The translations under genes were made by a program, and so were the position numbers. From JAWWPY01 sp036394075 (GTDB taxonomy: Bacteria > Actinomycetota > Actinomycetes > Streptosporangiales > Streptosporangiaceae), in contig DASWFT010000061.1 of the NCBI GenBank assembly GCA_036394075.1, forward strand, positions 1-10,943: DNA of 10,943 nucleotides. The letters are read 5' to 3'. The first letter of the stretch is position 1; the number at the start of each line of letters is the position of its first letter. Of the stretch, positions 1 through 6,242 are shown in pieces. The notes under the pieces were generated by a model that saw only the letters and a program-made list of their open reading frames with translations, made no database searches and was not told where the DNA came from.

Positions 1-1
1 C

Positions 2-805
2 ATCGCCATGTGCGTGGACGACTACCACCGATATGACCGTGTCGAGCGCCGCAACATCCCGTTCACCGTGCTCAACCCGGAGTGCAACTACATCGAGGTG
101 ATGGAGCAGCACCTGCAGCTACTCGCGCTGGGGCGGCCGATCCTCAAGCCGGTCTACGATCACGCCACCGGCAGGCTGGTCCGCCCGGTACTCGTGGAGC
201 CCAAGGAGTTCGTGATCGTCGAAGGCCTGCTGCCCTTGCACACCAAGCTGGCCCGGGCGTGCTTTGACATCACTGTTTATCTCGATCCGCCGGAGGACAT
301 CAGGCGGGAGTGGAAGCTCAAGCGGGACTGCGCGGACCGCGGGTACTCGCCCGAGCAGGTCCTCGCCGAGCTTGAACGCCGCGAGCCGGAATCTGCCGCC
401 TTCATCCGCCCGCAACGGCAGTGGGCCGACATCTCTCTGCGCTTCGCCCCGGTCGCCGGCCACACCGATCCGGCCGGCACGCCCTTGTCGGCCGAGATCC
501 TGCTGCGGCCGACCATCCAGCATCCTGAGCTGTCTCACGTGCTGACCGACGATGACCGGCGGACTGTGCACCTGAAGCTGATCCGCGACAGCGACGGCCG
601 CCCCGTGGACGCGCTGCACGTGCACGGCTACGCGCCCCGCGAGGACAGCCGGATCGTGGAGAAGGCGATATGGGAGCAGTTGTCCTTCGATCACAACACC
701 GCCCTGCCGGACACGCTCGGCGAATACGCCCCGGGCAAGCGCAGCGAGTCCCTCGCCATAGCCCAGCTCCTGCTGCTCTGGCACTTGCTCGAGGGCCTGA
801 CGTGA
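2..805 (+). CDS. cbbP: Phosphoribulokinase, 5' end outside the window
   Basis: Phosphorylates ribulose 5-phosphate with ATP to make ribulose 1,5-bisphosphate, the CO2 acceptor of the Calvin cycle. The reading frame is open to the window edge and codons before the first ATG (position 8) already fit the family, so that ATG (in MCVDDYHRYDR) is internal. The DDYH..DR block matches the PRK motif around the substrate site, with a Cys at the place of the redox Cys just before DDYH in plant and cyanobacterial PRK. Further family blocks follow: KPVYDHATG, FVIVEGLLPLH (Walker-B-like Asp/Glu region), VYLDPPEDIRREWKLKRD and RPQRQWADI. The P-loop and about 45 N-terminal residues are missing only because the window cuts them. 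The block order resembles the plant/cyanobacterial PRK class more than the short proteobacterial class. A 64-bp gap separates it from the response regulator on the same strand, so co-transcription is possible. Confidence 0.93.
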   Translation: MAMCVDDYHRYDRVERRNIPFTVLNPECNYIEVMEQHLQLLALGRPILKPVYDHATGRLVRPVLVEPKEFVIVEGLLPLHTKLARACFDITVYLDPPEDIRREWKLKRDCADRGYSPEQVLAELERREPESAAFIRPQRQWADISLRFAPVAGHTDPAGTPLSAEILLRPTIQHPELSHVLTDDDRRTVHLKLIRDSDGRPVDALHVHGYAPREDSRIVEKAIWEQLSFDHNTALPDTLGEYAPGKRSESLAIAQLLLLWHLLEGLT

Positions 806-869
806 TCCGCCCGCCCATCCGGTGCTGCGGGCCCCGTCATGGCGACGGCGGATGGGTACGGTTCTCGGC

Positions 870-1538
870 ATGGACCACCTGACGAAGGGGCCCTTGACAT
901 TGGTGATCGTCGACGATCACCAGATGGTGCTCGACGGGCTCAAGGCCATGCTCCGGCCCTACCGGGAGCAGGCTGAGGTGATCGGCGAGTCGAGCGACCC
1001 GCATGAGGCGGTGCGGCTGGTCGCCGAGCTGAAACCGGATGCGGTGCTGCTCGATGTGCGCCTGCGCGGTGCCAGCGGCCTTGACCTGTGCACCGAGATC
1101 CTCCGGGCCAGCCCGGAATGCAAAGTCGTGTTCCTCACCGTCTACGACGACGAGCAGTACCTCTTCCAGGCCCTGCGCGTCGGCGCGGCGGGCTTCTTGC
1201 TCAAGCGGATCCGCGGCGGCGAACTGGTCGACTACCTGCGCCGGATCCACGAGGGCGAGGTTCTCATCGACCCGAGCCTGGCCGGGCGGGTGGCTCTGTC
1301 CGCCGCCCGGCTGCGCAGCGGCGAGTTCTGGCCCGGCGCCCACCTGGGCCTGACCCAGCGGGAAAGCGAGGTCCTGTCGCTGCTGGTGGCTGGCCTCTCC
1401 AACCGCGCCATCGCCATGAAGCTGGTCGTCAGCGAGGAGACGATAAAAACCCATTCCCGGGGCATCTACCGCAAGCTCAACGTCTCCGACCGCGCCGCCG
1501 CCGTGGCCGTCGCCCTGCGCGAGGGCGTGTTCCATTGA
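870..1538 (+). CDS. NarL/FixJ-family response regulator
   Basis: A DNA-binding response regulator of 222 residues from the ATG at 870. The frame is open upstream (ATGs at 822 and 852), but the receiver fold begins right after the start at 870 (LTLVIVDDHQMV), so I prefer that one. No start has a strong ribosome binding site. Receiver domain about residues 9-125: acidic pair D15/D16, phosphoacceptor D62 in LLDVRLRG, T90 and K112 in GFLLKR. A LuxR-type helix-turn-helix follows at about 156-210 (LTQRESEVLSLLVAGLSN, then EETIKTH). It overlaps the next gene, a HisKA_3 kinase, and is almost certainly its partner. It lies downstream of cbbP and convergent to cbbX, so it may regulate carbon fixation or the energy metabolism feeding it. 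That role is inference from position only. Confidence 0.93.
   Translation: MDHLTKGPLTLVIVDDHQMVLDGLKAMLRPYREQAEVIGESSDPHEAVRLVAELKPDAVLLDVRLRGASGLDLCTEILRASPECKVVFLTVYDDEQYLFQALRVGAAGFLLKRIRGGELVDYLRRIHEGEVLIDPSLAGRVALSAARLRSGEFWPGAHLGLTQRESEVLSLLVAGLSNRAIAMKLVVSEETIKTHSRGIYRKLNVSDRAAAVAVALREGVFH
1521..1525 (+). promoter_or_regulatory. Ribosome binding site deciding a TTG start
   Basis: GAGGG lies 9 nt before the TTG at 1535, inside the last codons of the response regulator. It supports the TTG as the start of the histidine kinase, since no ATG or GTG lies in that frame near the beginning of the homologous region. Confidence 0.5.
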
Positions 1539-2770
1539 CCGGGCCGCGGCTCGCGGGCGACGCGGAGCACGAGGCTCAGCTGTTGTCCCGGGTCATCGAC
1601 ACGATCTCGGCCGGCTTCGATCTGGACCGGATGCTGCAGGGCGTCGCCAAGCTCGTCACCGAGACCACAGAAACAGATGTCTGCTTCGTGCACCTGCTCG
1701 ACGAGCGGGGCCGCAAGCTCCAGTTGCGCGGCGCCACGCCACCCTTCGACGGCCTCGTCGGGAAGATCGAGCTCGGCCTCGGCGAGGGCGTGTCTGGATG
1801 GGTCGCCTCGCACGGGCAGCCGGCCGTGCTCGTCGACGACAAGACCGCCGATCCCCGCTACCGCTACATCCCGGCGCTGCGCGGCGAGGACTTCACCTCC
1901 ATGCTGTCGGTCCCCGTGGTGACCCCGCTCGGTCACCTGATCGGGGTCATGAACGTACACACCAAGCTGCGCCGCGAGTTCACCAGTGCCGACGTTGAGC
2001 TGCTCCGGTCGGTGGCTGGCCTGGTGGCCGGGGCGATCGAGAACGCGCGGCTGCATACCCGGCTCGCCGAACGCGAGGAGGCCCTTGAGGCGTTCGCCGA
2101 ACAGTTCATGCAATGGCAGGAACATGAGAGCCGCCGCCTGGCCGGGGAGATCCATGACGGGATCAGCCAGCGGATCGTGAGCCTCTTCTTCCACCTCTCC
2201 GCCGCCGCCGATGCCATCCCCGGGGATCCTGAGGTGGCCGCCGAGCAGGTGGCACGGGCTCAGGAACTGGCCGCGGGGGCCCTGGACGAGACCCGTTCCG
2301 CCATCGCGGGCCTGCGCCCGCCGATCCTGGACGACCTTGGCCTGGCCGCAAGCCTGGAGAGCCTGGGCAACTCCTTCCCCGGGCTGGATGTGCGGGTCGA
2401 GGCGGCCAACTTCCGGATGGCCGAACATGTGGAGGCGGCCGTCTACCGGACCGCACAGGAAGCGCTGCAGAACGTGGCCAAGCACGCCGATGCTAGGTCC
2501 GTCCGGCTCCGGCTCTACCAGCAACGGGACCGGGTGCTGCTAGAGGTCACCGACGATGGCATCGGGTTCGATGCCGCCGCGACAGGCTCGCCCAGGGCCG
2601 GCGCCTCCGCGGCGGTGGCACCCACCGGCTTCGGCCTGTCCGGGATGCGGGAGCGGGCGGAACTGCTCGGCGGGAAGCTGGAGCTGTCCAGCGAACCGGG
2701 CCGCGGCAGCACGGTCCGGCTGGCTATTCCGTTCCTGGCGCCGGCGCAGCCCCCTGCGGCGCCTCGTTGA
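1535..2770 (+). CDS. Soluble GAF-domain sensor histidine kinase (HisKA_3)
   Basis: A cytoplasmic sensor kinase of 411 residues. The preferred start is TTG at 1535, overlapping the response-regulator stop (TTGA) and preceded by GAGGG. The same frame stays open further upstream, but that part is only a shadow of the regulator gene. A GAF domain spans about residues 16-170 (GLGEGVSGWVA, then SVPVVTPLGHLIGVMNVH) and could bind a small ligand or cofactor. A short helical linker leads to the HisKA_3 dimerisation helix with phosphoacceptor H207 in GEIHDGISQR. The HATPase domain spans about 300-400: N box around N313 (EALQNVAKHA), G1 box VTDDGIGFD and G2 box GFGLSGMRERAELLGG. I see no membrane segment. 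The last 47 bp overlap the 3' end of cbbX on the opposite strand; that tail is Pro/Ala-rich and lies beyond the ATPase fold. The signal sensed is unknown. Confidence 0.92.
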   Translation: MTGPRLAGDAEHEAQLLSRVIDTISAGFDLDRMLQGVAKLVTETTETDVCFVHLLDERGRKLQLRGATPPFDGLVGKIELGLGEGVSGWVASHGQPAVLVDDKTADPRYRYIPALRGEDFTSMLSVPVVTPLGHLIGVMNVHTKLRREFTSADVELLRSVAGLVAGAIENARLHTRLAEREEALEAFAEQFMQWQEHESRRLAGEIHDGISQRIVSLFFHLSAAADAIPGDPEVAAEQVARAQELAAGALDETRSAIAGLRPPILDDLGLAASLESLGNSFPGLDVRVEAANFRMAEHVEAAVYRTAQEALQNVAKHADARSVRLRLYQQRDRVLLEVTDDGIGFDAAATGSPRAGASAAVAPTGFGLSGMRERAELLGGKLELSSEPGRGSTVRLAIPFLAPAQPPAAPR

Positions 2771-3905
2771 AGACCCGGCTGGCCCGCACATCGGAATCGC
2801 TGATCTCCATCAGGTCATCCCGGACGATCGACCCGCCGGCCGTGACCAGCCGGCGGGCCTGGCGCAGCCGCAACCGGTCGATGGCGTTCCGGATGCTCCG
2901 GGCGTTGGCAAACCGTGGCTGACTCATCCGCAGCGCCACGTACTCCCGGAAGGCGATCTGCGCGGCCGCCGACAGCCGGTACTGCTCACGCTCCAGCATC
3001 AGCTCGGCGATCTGGATCAGCTCGCCAGCGGAGAAGTCGGGGAAGTCGATGTGGTGCGCCACGCGCGAGGCCATGCCGGGGTTGGACCGGAAGAACACGT
3101 CCATCCGATCGGCGTAGCCGGCCAGGATGACCACCAGGTCCTCGCGGTGTGCCTCCATGAACTGCAACAGGATCTCGATGCACTCCTGGCCGTAGTCGCG
3201 CTCGTTTTCCGGCCGGTACAGATAGTAGGCCTCGTCGATCAGCAGGACCCCGCCCATCGCCCGCTTGAGTACCTCCTTGGTCTTGGGCGCGGTGTGCCCG
3301 ACGTACTGCCCCACCAGGTCGTCACGGGTCACGCTGACCAGCTGGCCCTTGCGCAGGTAGCCGAGTTCGGCCAGCAGCTCACCCATCCGGGTGGCCACGG
3401 TGGTCTTGCCCGTACCGGGACTGCCGGTGAAACACATGTGCAGGCTGGGCCGCGAGGACGACAGCCCGTACCGCTGCCTGAGCCGGTCGATGAGCAGCAG
3501 CGCCGCGATCTCGCGGACTCTGTCCTTGACCGGGGCGAGGCCGATGAACTCCCGGTCGAGCCGGTCCAGCATCTCCGATATCCGCCGCGCCTGCTGCTCC
3601 GCGCCCAGTTCCACAGTGGCGTCCGGCGGTAGCGGTTCCAGGCCAGCGGCCCCGTTAACCTCGGGCGGCGCTTGCCCGGCGCCGCTGCCTGGCCGGGGCA
3701 TGCTGAAACCGCGCGGGCTCTGCTCCCCGCTCGCTCGCCGGGGCCCCACCCGGCTCCCCATTCCCCCTTCACTGCGCTGCCTTCCCTCGTCGCTCGTGCT
3801 CTGTTCCCCGCTCGCCTCCGGGGCGCTTTTGGGGCGCCGCCTTCCCTCGTCGCTCGTTCCTCGCTCCTCAGTCCAGGCGGCGCCGCGCCCCTCCGGCTCG
3901 CTCAT
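2724..3905 (-). CDS. cbbX: CbbX, AAA+ activase of red-type Rubisco
   Basis: Remodels inhibited form IC Rubisco by pulling on the large-subunit C-terminus and releasing tight-binding sugar phosphates. Numbering is from the ATG at 3905 (393 residues). The CbbX-like part starts near residue 105 (MLDRLDREFIGLAPVKDR). Walker A is GSPGTGKTT (161-169), the pore loop is GQYVGHT with Y201, Walker B is LLIDEA (D224/E225), sensor 1 lies near ILAGYADRM, the arginine-finger region is NPGMASRVAHH and sensor 2 is ARSIRNAIDR. I give the outer ATG because it overlaps the cbbS stop (ATGA), which allows translational coupling, and because neither internal ATG (3761, 345 aa; 3701, 325 aa) has a well-spaced Shine-Dalgarno. 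However, about the first 60 residues are encoded by a repeat also found upstream of cbbL, where its reading frame is not kept. CbbX proteins are usually near 310 residues, so a start at 3701 is quite possible. Function is confident; the start is not. Confidence 0.95.
   Translation of the reverse strand: MSEPEGRGAAWTEERGTSDEGRRRPKSAPEASGEQSTSDEGRQRSEGGMGSRVGPRRASGEQSPRGFSMPRPGSGAGQAPPEVNGAAGLEPLPPDATVELGAEQQARRISEMLDRLDREFIGLAPVKDRVREIAALLLIDRLRQRYGLSSSRPSLHMCFTGSPGTGKTTVATRMGELLAELGYLRKGQLVSVTRDDLVGQYVGHTAPKTKEVLKRAMGGVLLIDEAYYLYRPENERDYGQECIEILLQFMEAHREDLVVILAGYADRMDVFFRSNPGMASRVAHHIDFPDFSAGELIQIAELMLEREQYRLSAAAQIAFREYVALRMSQPRFANARSIRNAIDRLRLRQARRLVTAGGSIVRDDLMEISDSDVRASRVFNEAPQGAAPAPGTE
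3724..3904 (-). repeat. Repeat copy A, between cbbS and cbbX
   Basis: About 181 bp, matching 5891-6067 in the same orientation. Positions 3831-3891 are identical to 5994-6054 (61 nt without mismatch). The + strand has four T at 3827-3830 where the other copy has three, a single-base indel that breaks reading-frame agreement. Inside it the 17-mer CTTCCCTCGTCGCTCGT occurs twice, at 3781 and 3841, exactly 60 bp apart. A 39-nt unit beginning CGCTCCTCAGTCCAGG spans 3862-3900. Short CCCCG...CGGGG hairpins recur. Its edge supplies the TGA of cbbS and the ATG overlapping it. I do not know a name for this repeat. Confidence 0.9.
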
Positions 3906-4360
3906 GTTTCGCCGCGCGCCCCGTTGCGGAGAACCCCGTTGGGGGCATAACGCTCACCGGCTGGCTGGTCAGCCGCGTACGAGTGCAGCGTGTAATGGAT
4001 GCGCCGGTCCGCGGCCTCCTGCCGGTCCAGCCGGAAGCCCGGCTCGCGGGCCGGGCGGTTGACGATGAAGCTCAGCGCGGTGGTCTGACGGCCGAGGCTC
4101 GCGTCGTAGGCCATGACCCGGATGTAGTGATCGGGGTGGGCGGCCCGGCACGCCGTGACCTCGTGCAGCCCCGCCGAGGCGTCCGCGATGTCGAACATCG
4201 GCAGCCCCCACATCTCCCAGAGCACGTTGCGCGGATGCGGGTCGTCGCTGAATTCGACCGCCACCGCCCACCCCTGGTCGATGGCGTACTGGATCTGGGC
4301 GCCGATCTCGTCGTCGGTGAAGTCGGGCAGGTAGGAGAACGTGCCCTGGGTGATCCGCAT
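3902..4360 (-). CDS. cbbS: Rubisco small subunit, form IC (red type)
   Basis: Small subunit of the L8S8 Rubisco holoenzyme; it caps the large-subunit octamer. It has 152 residues from the ATG at 4360, which follows a good ribosome binding site (AGGAG, 5-nt spacer) 46 bp after the cbbL stop. The frame is open further upstream but only across the end of cbbL. Diagnostic stretches are MRITQGTFSYLPDFTDDEI at the N-terminus, DDPHPRNVLWEMWGLPMFD in the middle, and the red-type C-terminal extension FIVNRPAREPGFRLDRQE with HYTLHSYAADQP. The family normally ends near ERY; here about 13 more residues (APNGVLRNGARGET) follow. The stop codon is formed where repeat copy A begins, so the tail may result from that insertion. 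Confidence 0.96.
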   Translation of the reverse strand: MRITQGTFSYLPDFTDDEIGAQIQYAIDQGWAVAVEFSDDPHPRNVLWEMWGLPMFDIADASAGLHEVTACRAAHPDHYIRVMAYDASLGRQTTALSFIVNRPAREPGFRLDRQEAADRRIHYTLHSYAADQPAGERYAPNGVLRNGARGET

Positions 4361-4365
4361 GAAGG

Positions 4366-4370
4366 CTCCT
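4366..4370 (-). promoter_or_regulatory. cbbS ribosome binding site
   Basis: AGGAG on the minus strand with a 5-nt spacer to the ATG at 4360. It lies in the 46-bp cbbL-cbbS gap and fixes the cbbS start against the longer open frame that runs back into cbbL. Confidence 0.75.
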
Positions 4371-4406
4371 GGCAGGTGCGAGAACGTGGCCGGCGTGCCG
4401 GTCAGG

Positions 4407-5873
4407 TCAGGCGGTCGGTGTGACGACGACGTCCGGGGTGTCGGTCGACTCGTAGTTGAAGGTGATGTCTCCCCACGTGTCGAGGGCGATCTGGAGTTCG
4501 CGGCACTGCTTGGCGGCGTCGGCGAGGATGTCCTCGCCTTCGCGGACAAAGTCCCGGCCCTCGTTGCGTGCCTTGATCATCGCCTCCACCGCTACCCGGT
4601 TCGCCGTGGCGCCGGCTGCGACGCCGCTGGGGTGCCCGATGGTGCCGCCGCCGAACTGGAGCACGACGTCCTCGCCGAGGTAGCCGAGCAACTGGTGCAT
4701 CTGCCCGGCGTGGATGCCGCCTGAGGCCACCGGCATCGTGCCCGGCATGGACCCCCAGTCCTGGTCGAAGTAGATGCCCTGGCTGAGGTCCAGCGGGATA
4801 CGGGACTCGCGCAGCGTGTCGTAGTAGCCGCGGACCATCGACGGATCCCCTTCCAGCTTGCCGACCACCGTGCCCGCGTGAATGTGGTCGACGCCGATCA
4901 GCCGGCACCATTTGGAGATGACCCGGAAGCTCACCCCGTGTGTCTTCTGGCGGGTGTAGGTGCCGTGTCCCGCCCGGTGAAGGTGCAGGATGACCCCGTT
5001 CTTGCGCGCCCACCTCGACATCGAGTGCATCGCGGTGTAGCCGACCGTCAGGTCGATCATGATGATGACGCTGCCGAGTTCCTTCGCGAAGTCGGCCCGC
5101 TCGTACATGTCCTCCATGGTCGCGGCGGTGACGTTGAGGTAATGCCCCTTGATCTCGCCGGTGCGCTCCGTCGCCCGGTGCACCGCTTCCATCGTGAACA
5201 GGAACCGGTCCCGCCAGCGCATGAAGGGCTGGGAGTTGATGTTCTCGTCGTCCTTGGTGAAGTCCAGCCCGCCCCGCAGCGCTTCGTACACCACCCGGCC
5301 GTAGTTGCGTGCGGACAGGCCGAGCTTGGGCTTGGTTGTGGCCCCGAGCAGCGGCCGGCCGTACTTGTTCAGGTACTCGCGTTCCATCACGATGCCATGC
5401 GGCGGGCCCTGGAAGGTCTTCACGTACGCCAGCGGGATCCGCATGTCCTCAAGGCGCAGGGCGCGCAGCGCCTTGAAGCCGAACACGTTGCCGATGATCG
5501 ACGAGGTCAGGTTCGGGATCGAGCCCTCCTCGAACAGGTCGATGTCGTAGGCGATGTAGGCGATGTACTCGCCCTCGCGCCCCGGCACCGGATCGACCCG
5601 GTAGCACTTGGCCTGGTAGTGCTCGTAGGCGGTGAGCCGATCGGTCCAGACCACCGTCCAGGTCGCGGTGGAGGACTCACCCGCTACCGCGGCGCCCGCC
5701 TCCTCAGGCGGCACACCGGGCTGCGGGGAGATCCGGAACGCCGCCAGCACGTCAGTGTCCTTCGGCGCATAATCGGGCTCGTAGTAGCCCATCTCCGCGT
5801 ACGGGATGACGCCCGCATTCCAGCGTCCCGGCCCGGCCGTGCTGGGCCCTGCGGTCTGCTGCCCTGCCGCCAT
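4407..5873 (-). CDS. cbbL: Rubisco large subunit, form IC (red type)
   Basis: Catalytic subunit of ribulose-1,5-bisphosphate carboxylase/oxygenase. It has 488 residues from the ATG at 5873, which has an excellent Shine-Dalgarno (GGAGG, 5-nt spacer). The expected active-site residues can be read: E66, T71 and W72 (ESSTATWT), N129, K181 and K183 (GATTKPKLGLS), carbamylated K207 with D209/E210 (GGLDFTKDDEN), H299/R300 (LHLHRAGHGTYTRQ), H332, K339 in loop 6 (GTVVGKLEG), S384 (ASGGIHAGQ) and G408/G409 (QFGGGT). The KPKLGLSARNYGR context, the HRAGHGTYTRQ segment and the length place it in the red-type form IC/ID group. This agrees with the linked cbbX and the long cbbS. It is the first gene of cbbLSX. 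The frame is open for another 90 codons to a GTG at 6143, across the repeat; I exclude that part. Confidence 0.98.
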   Translation of the reverse strand: MAAGQQTAGPSTAGPGRWNAGVIPYAEMGYYEPDYAPKDTDVLAAFRISPQPGVPPEEAGAAVAGESSTATWTVVWTDRLTAYEHYQAKCYRVDPVPGREGEYIAYIAYDIDLFEEGSIPNLTSSIIGNVFGFKALRALRLEDMRIPLAYVKTFQGPPHGIVMEREYLNKYGRPLLGATTKPKLGLSARNYGRVVYEALRGGLDFTKDDENINSQPFMRWRDRFLFTMEAVHRATERTGEIKGHYLNVTAATMEDMYERADFAKELGSVIIMIDLTVGYTAMHSMSRWARKNGVILHLHRAGHGTYTRQKTHGVSFRVISKWCRLIGVDHIHAGTVVGKLEGDPSMVRGYYDTLRESRIPLDLSQGIYFDQDWGSMPGTMPVASGGIHAGQMHQLLGYLGEDVVLQFGGGTIGHPSGVAAGATANRVAVEAMIKARNEGRDFVREGEDILADAAKQCRELQIALDTWGDITFNYESTDTPDVVVTPTA

Positions 5874-5878
5874 GGTTT

Positions 5879-5883
5879 CCTCC
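5879..5883 (-). promoter_or_regulatory. cbbL ribosome binding site
   Basis: A perfect GGAGG on the minus strand, 5 nt (AAACC) before the ATG at 5873. It sits just outside the edge of repeat copy B and decides the cbbL start against the open frame extending upstream. Confidence 0.85.
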
Positions 5884-5890
5884 GTAATAT

Positions 5891-6067
5891 TCCCGCTCGC
5901 CTCCGGGGCCCCGCCCACCTCCCCTTCCCCCTTCACTGCGCCGCCTTCCCTCGTCGCTCGTGCTCTGTCTCCCGCTCGCTTCCGGGGCGCTTTGGGGCGC
6001 CGCCTTCCCTCGTCGCTCGTTCCTCGCTCCTCAGTCCAGGCGGCGCCGCGCCCCGGCGGCTCGCTCA
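5891..6067 (-). repeat. Repeat copy B, in the cbbL leader
   Basis: About 177 bp, same orientation and same internal order as the copy at 3724-3904, and identical to it over 5994-6054. The 17-mer CTTCCCTCGTCGCTCGT occurs at 5945 and 6004 (59 bp apart) and the 39-nt unit at 6025-6063. Three T at 5991-5993 replace the four T of copy A. It lies between the likely cbbL promoter and the ribosome binding site, so it is probably transcribed as 5' leader RNA. Confidence 0.9.
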
Positions 6068-6072
6068 CGCTG

Positions 6073-6111
6073 CGCTCCTCAGTCCAGGCAACACCGCGCC
6101 CCTTCGGCTCG
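6073..6111 (-). repeat. Third copy of the 39-nt repeat unit
   Basis: A degenerate copy of the unit beginning CGCTCCTCAGTCCAGG, 48 bp from the one at 6025-6063. It ends in CGGCTCG like the unit at 3862-3900 and differs mainly in the middle (CAACACC in place of CGGCGCC). It lies just upstream, in the cbbL direction, of copy B and suggests growth of the element by unit duplication. Confidence 0.8.
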
Positions 6112-6187
6112 CGGTGCCGTGTGATCGCGCCCTCAGCCTTCACGATGCCAGCCGATATCTGCGCTGTCTATTGAGAGTTTGGCGTCC

Positions 6188-6211
6188 TATATCAAGTAAA
6201 ACGTTGATATA
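6188..6211. promoter_or_regulatory. Perfect dyad, candidate CbbR operator for cbbLSX
   Basis: TATATCAA, 8 nt, TTGATATA: an 8-bp perfect inverted repeat in AT-rich sequence upstream of cbbL. LysR-type regulators bind dyads of this sort, often with a T-N11-A core; here the symmetry is even-spaced, so the fit to that consensus is loose. A further partial half-site, TATTGA, lies at 6169-6174. On the minus strand TTGATA within the dyad could serve as a -35 element, with an unconvincing -10 about 17-19 nt on. The dyad is 315 bp from the cbbL start, leaving a long leader. Confidence 0.5.
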
Positions 6212-6225
6212 CCCCTCGACCTTCC

Positions 6226-6234
6226 TGTGGATAA
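6226..6234 (-). promoter_or_regulatory. DnaA-box-like 9-mer
   Basis: The minus strand reads TTATCCACA, an exact match to the classical DnaA box. It is a single site in an AT-rich patch between the hairpin and the dyad. There is no cluster of boxes, so it is not evidence of an origin; it could be chance or a regulatory DnaA site. Confidence 0.3.
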
Positions 6235-6242
6235 CCCTTATT

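Noticed and set aside
119..871. Minus-strand frame of 250 codons opposite cbbP
   Set aside because: A shadow of the phosphoribulokinase gene, without motifs of its own.
1466..2524. Long minus-strand frame opposite the GAF kinase
   Set aside because: A high-GC shadow; the plus-strand frame has the full GAF, HisKA_3 and ATPase motif set.
2556..3632. Long plus-strand frame running from the kinase gene across cbbX
   Set aside because: It overlaps two confident genes in the wrong frame or strand and shows no recognisable protein features.
3781..6020. CRISPR-like array from the four copies of the 17-mer
   Set aside because: The sequence between copies is itself repeated in the two elements, copies are too few, and no cas gene is present.
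5874..6143. A 90-codon N-terminal extension of CbbL from a GTG at 6143
   Set aside because: The ATG at 5873 has a perfect GGAGG and gives the normal family length; the extension consists largely of the repeat and has no counterpart in Rubisco.
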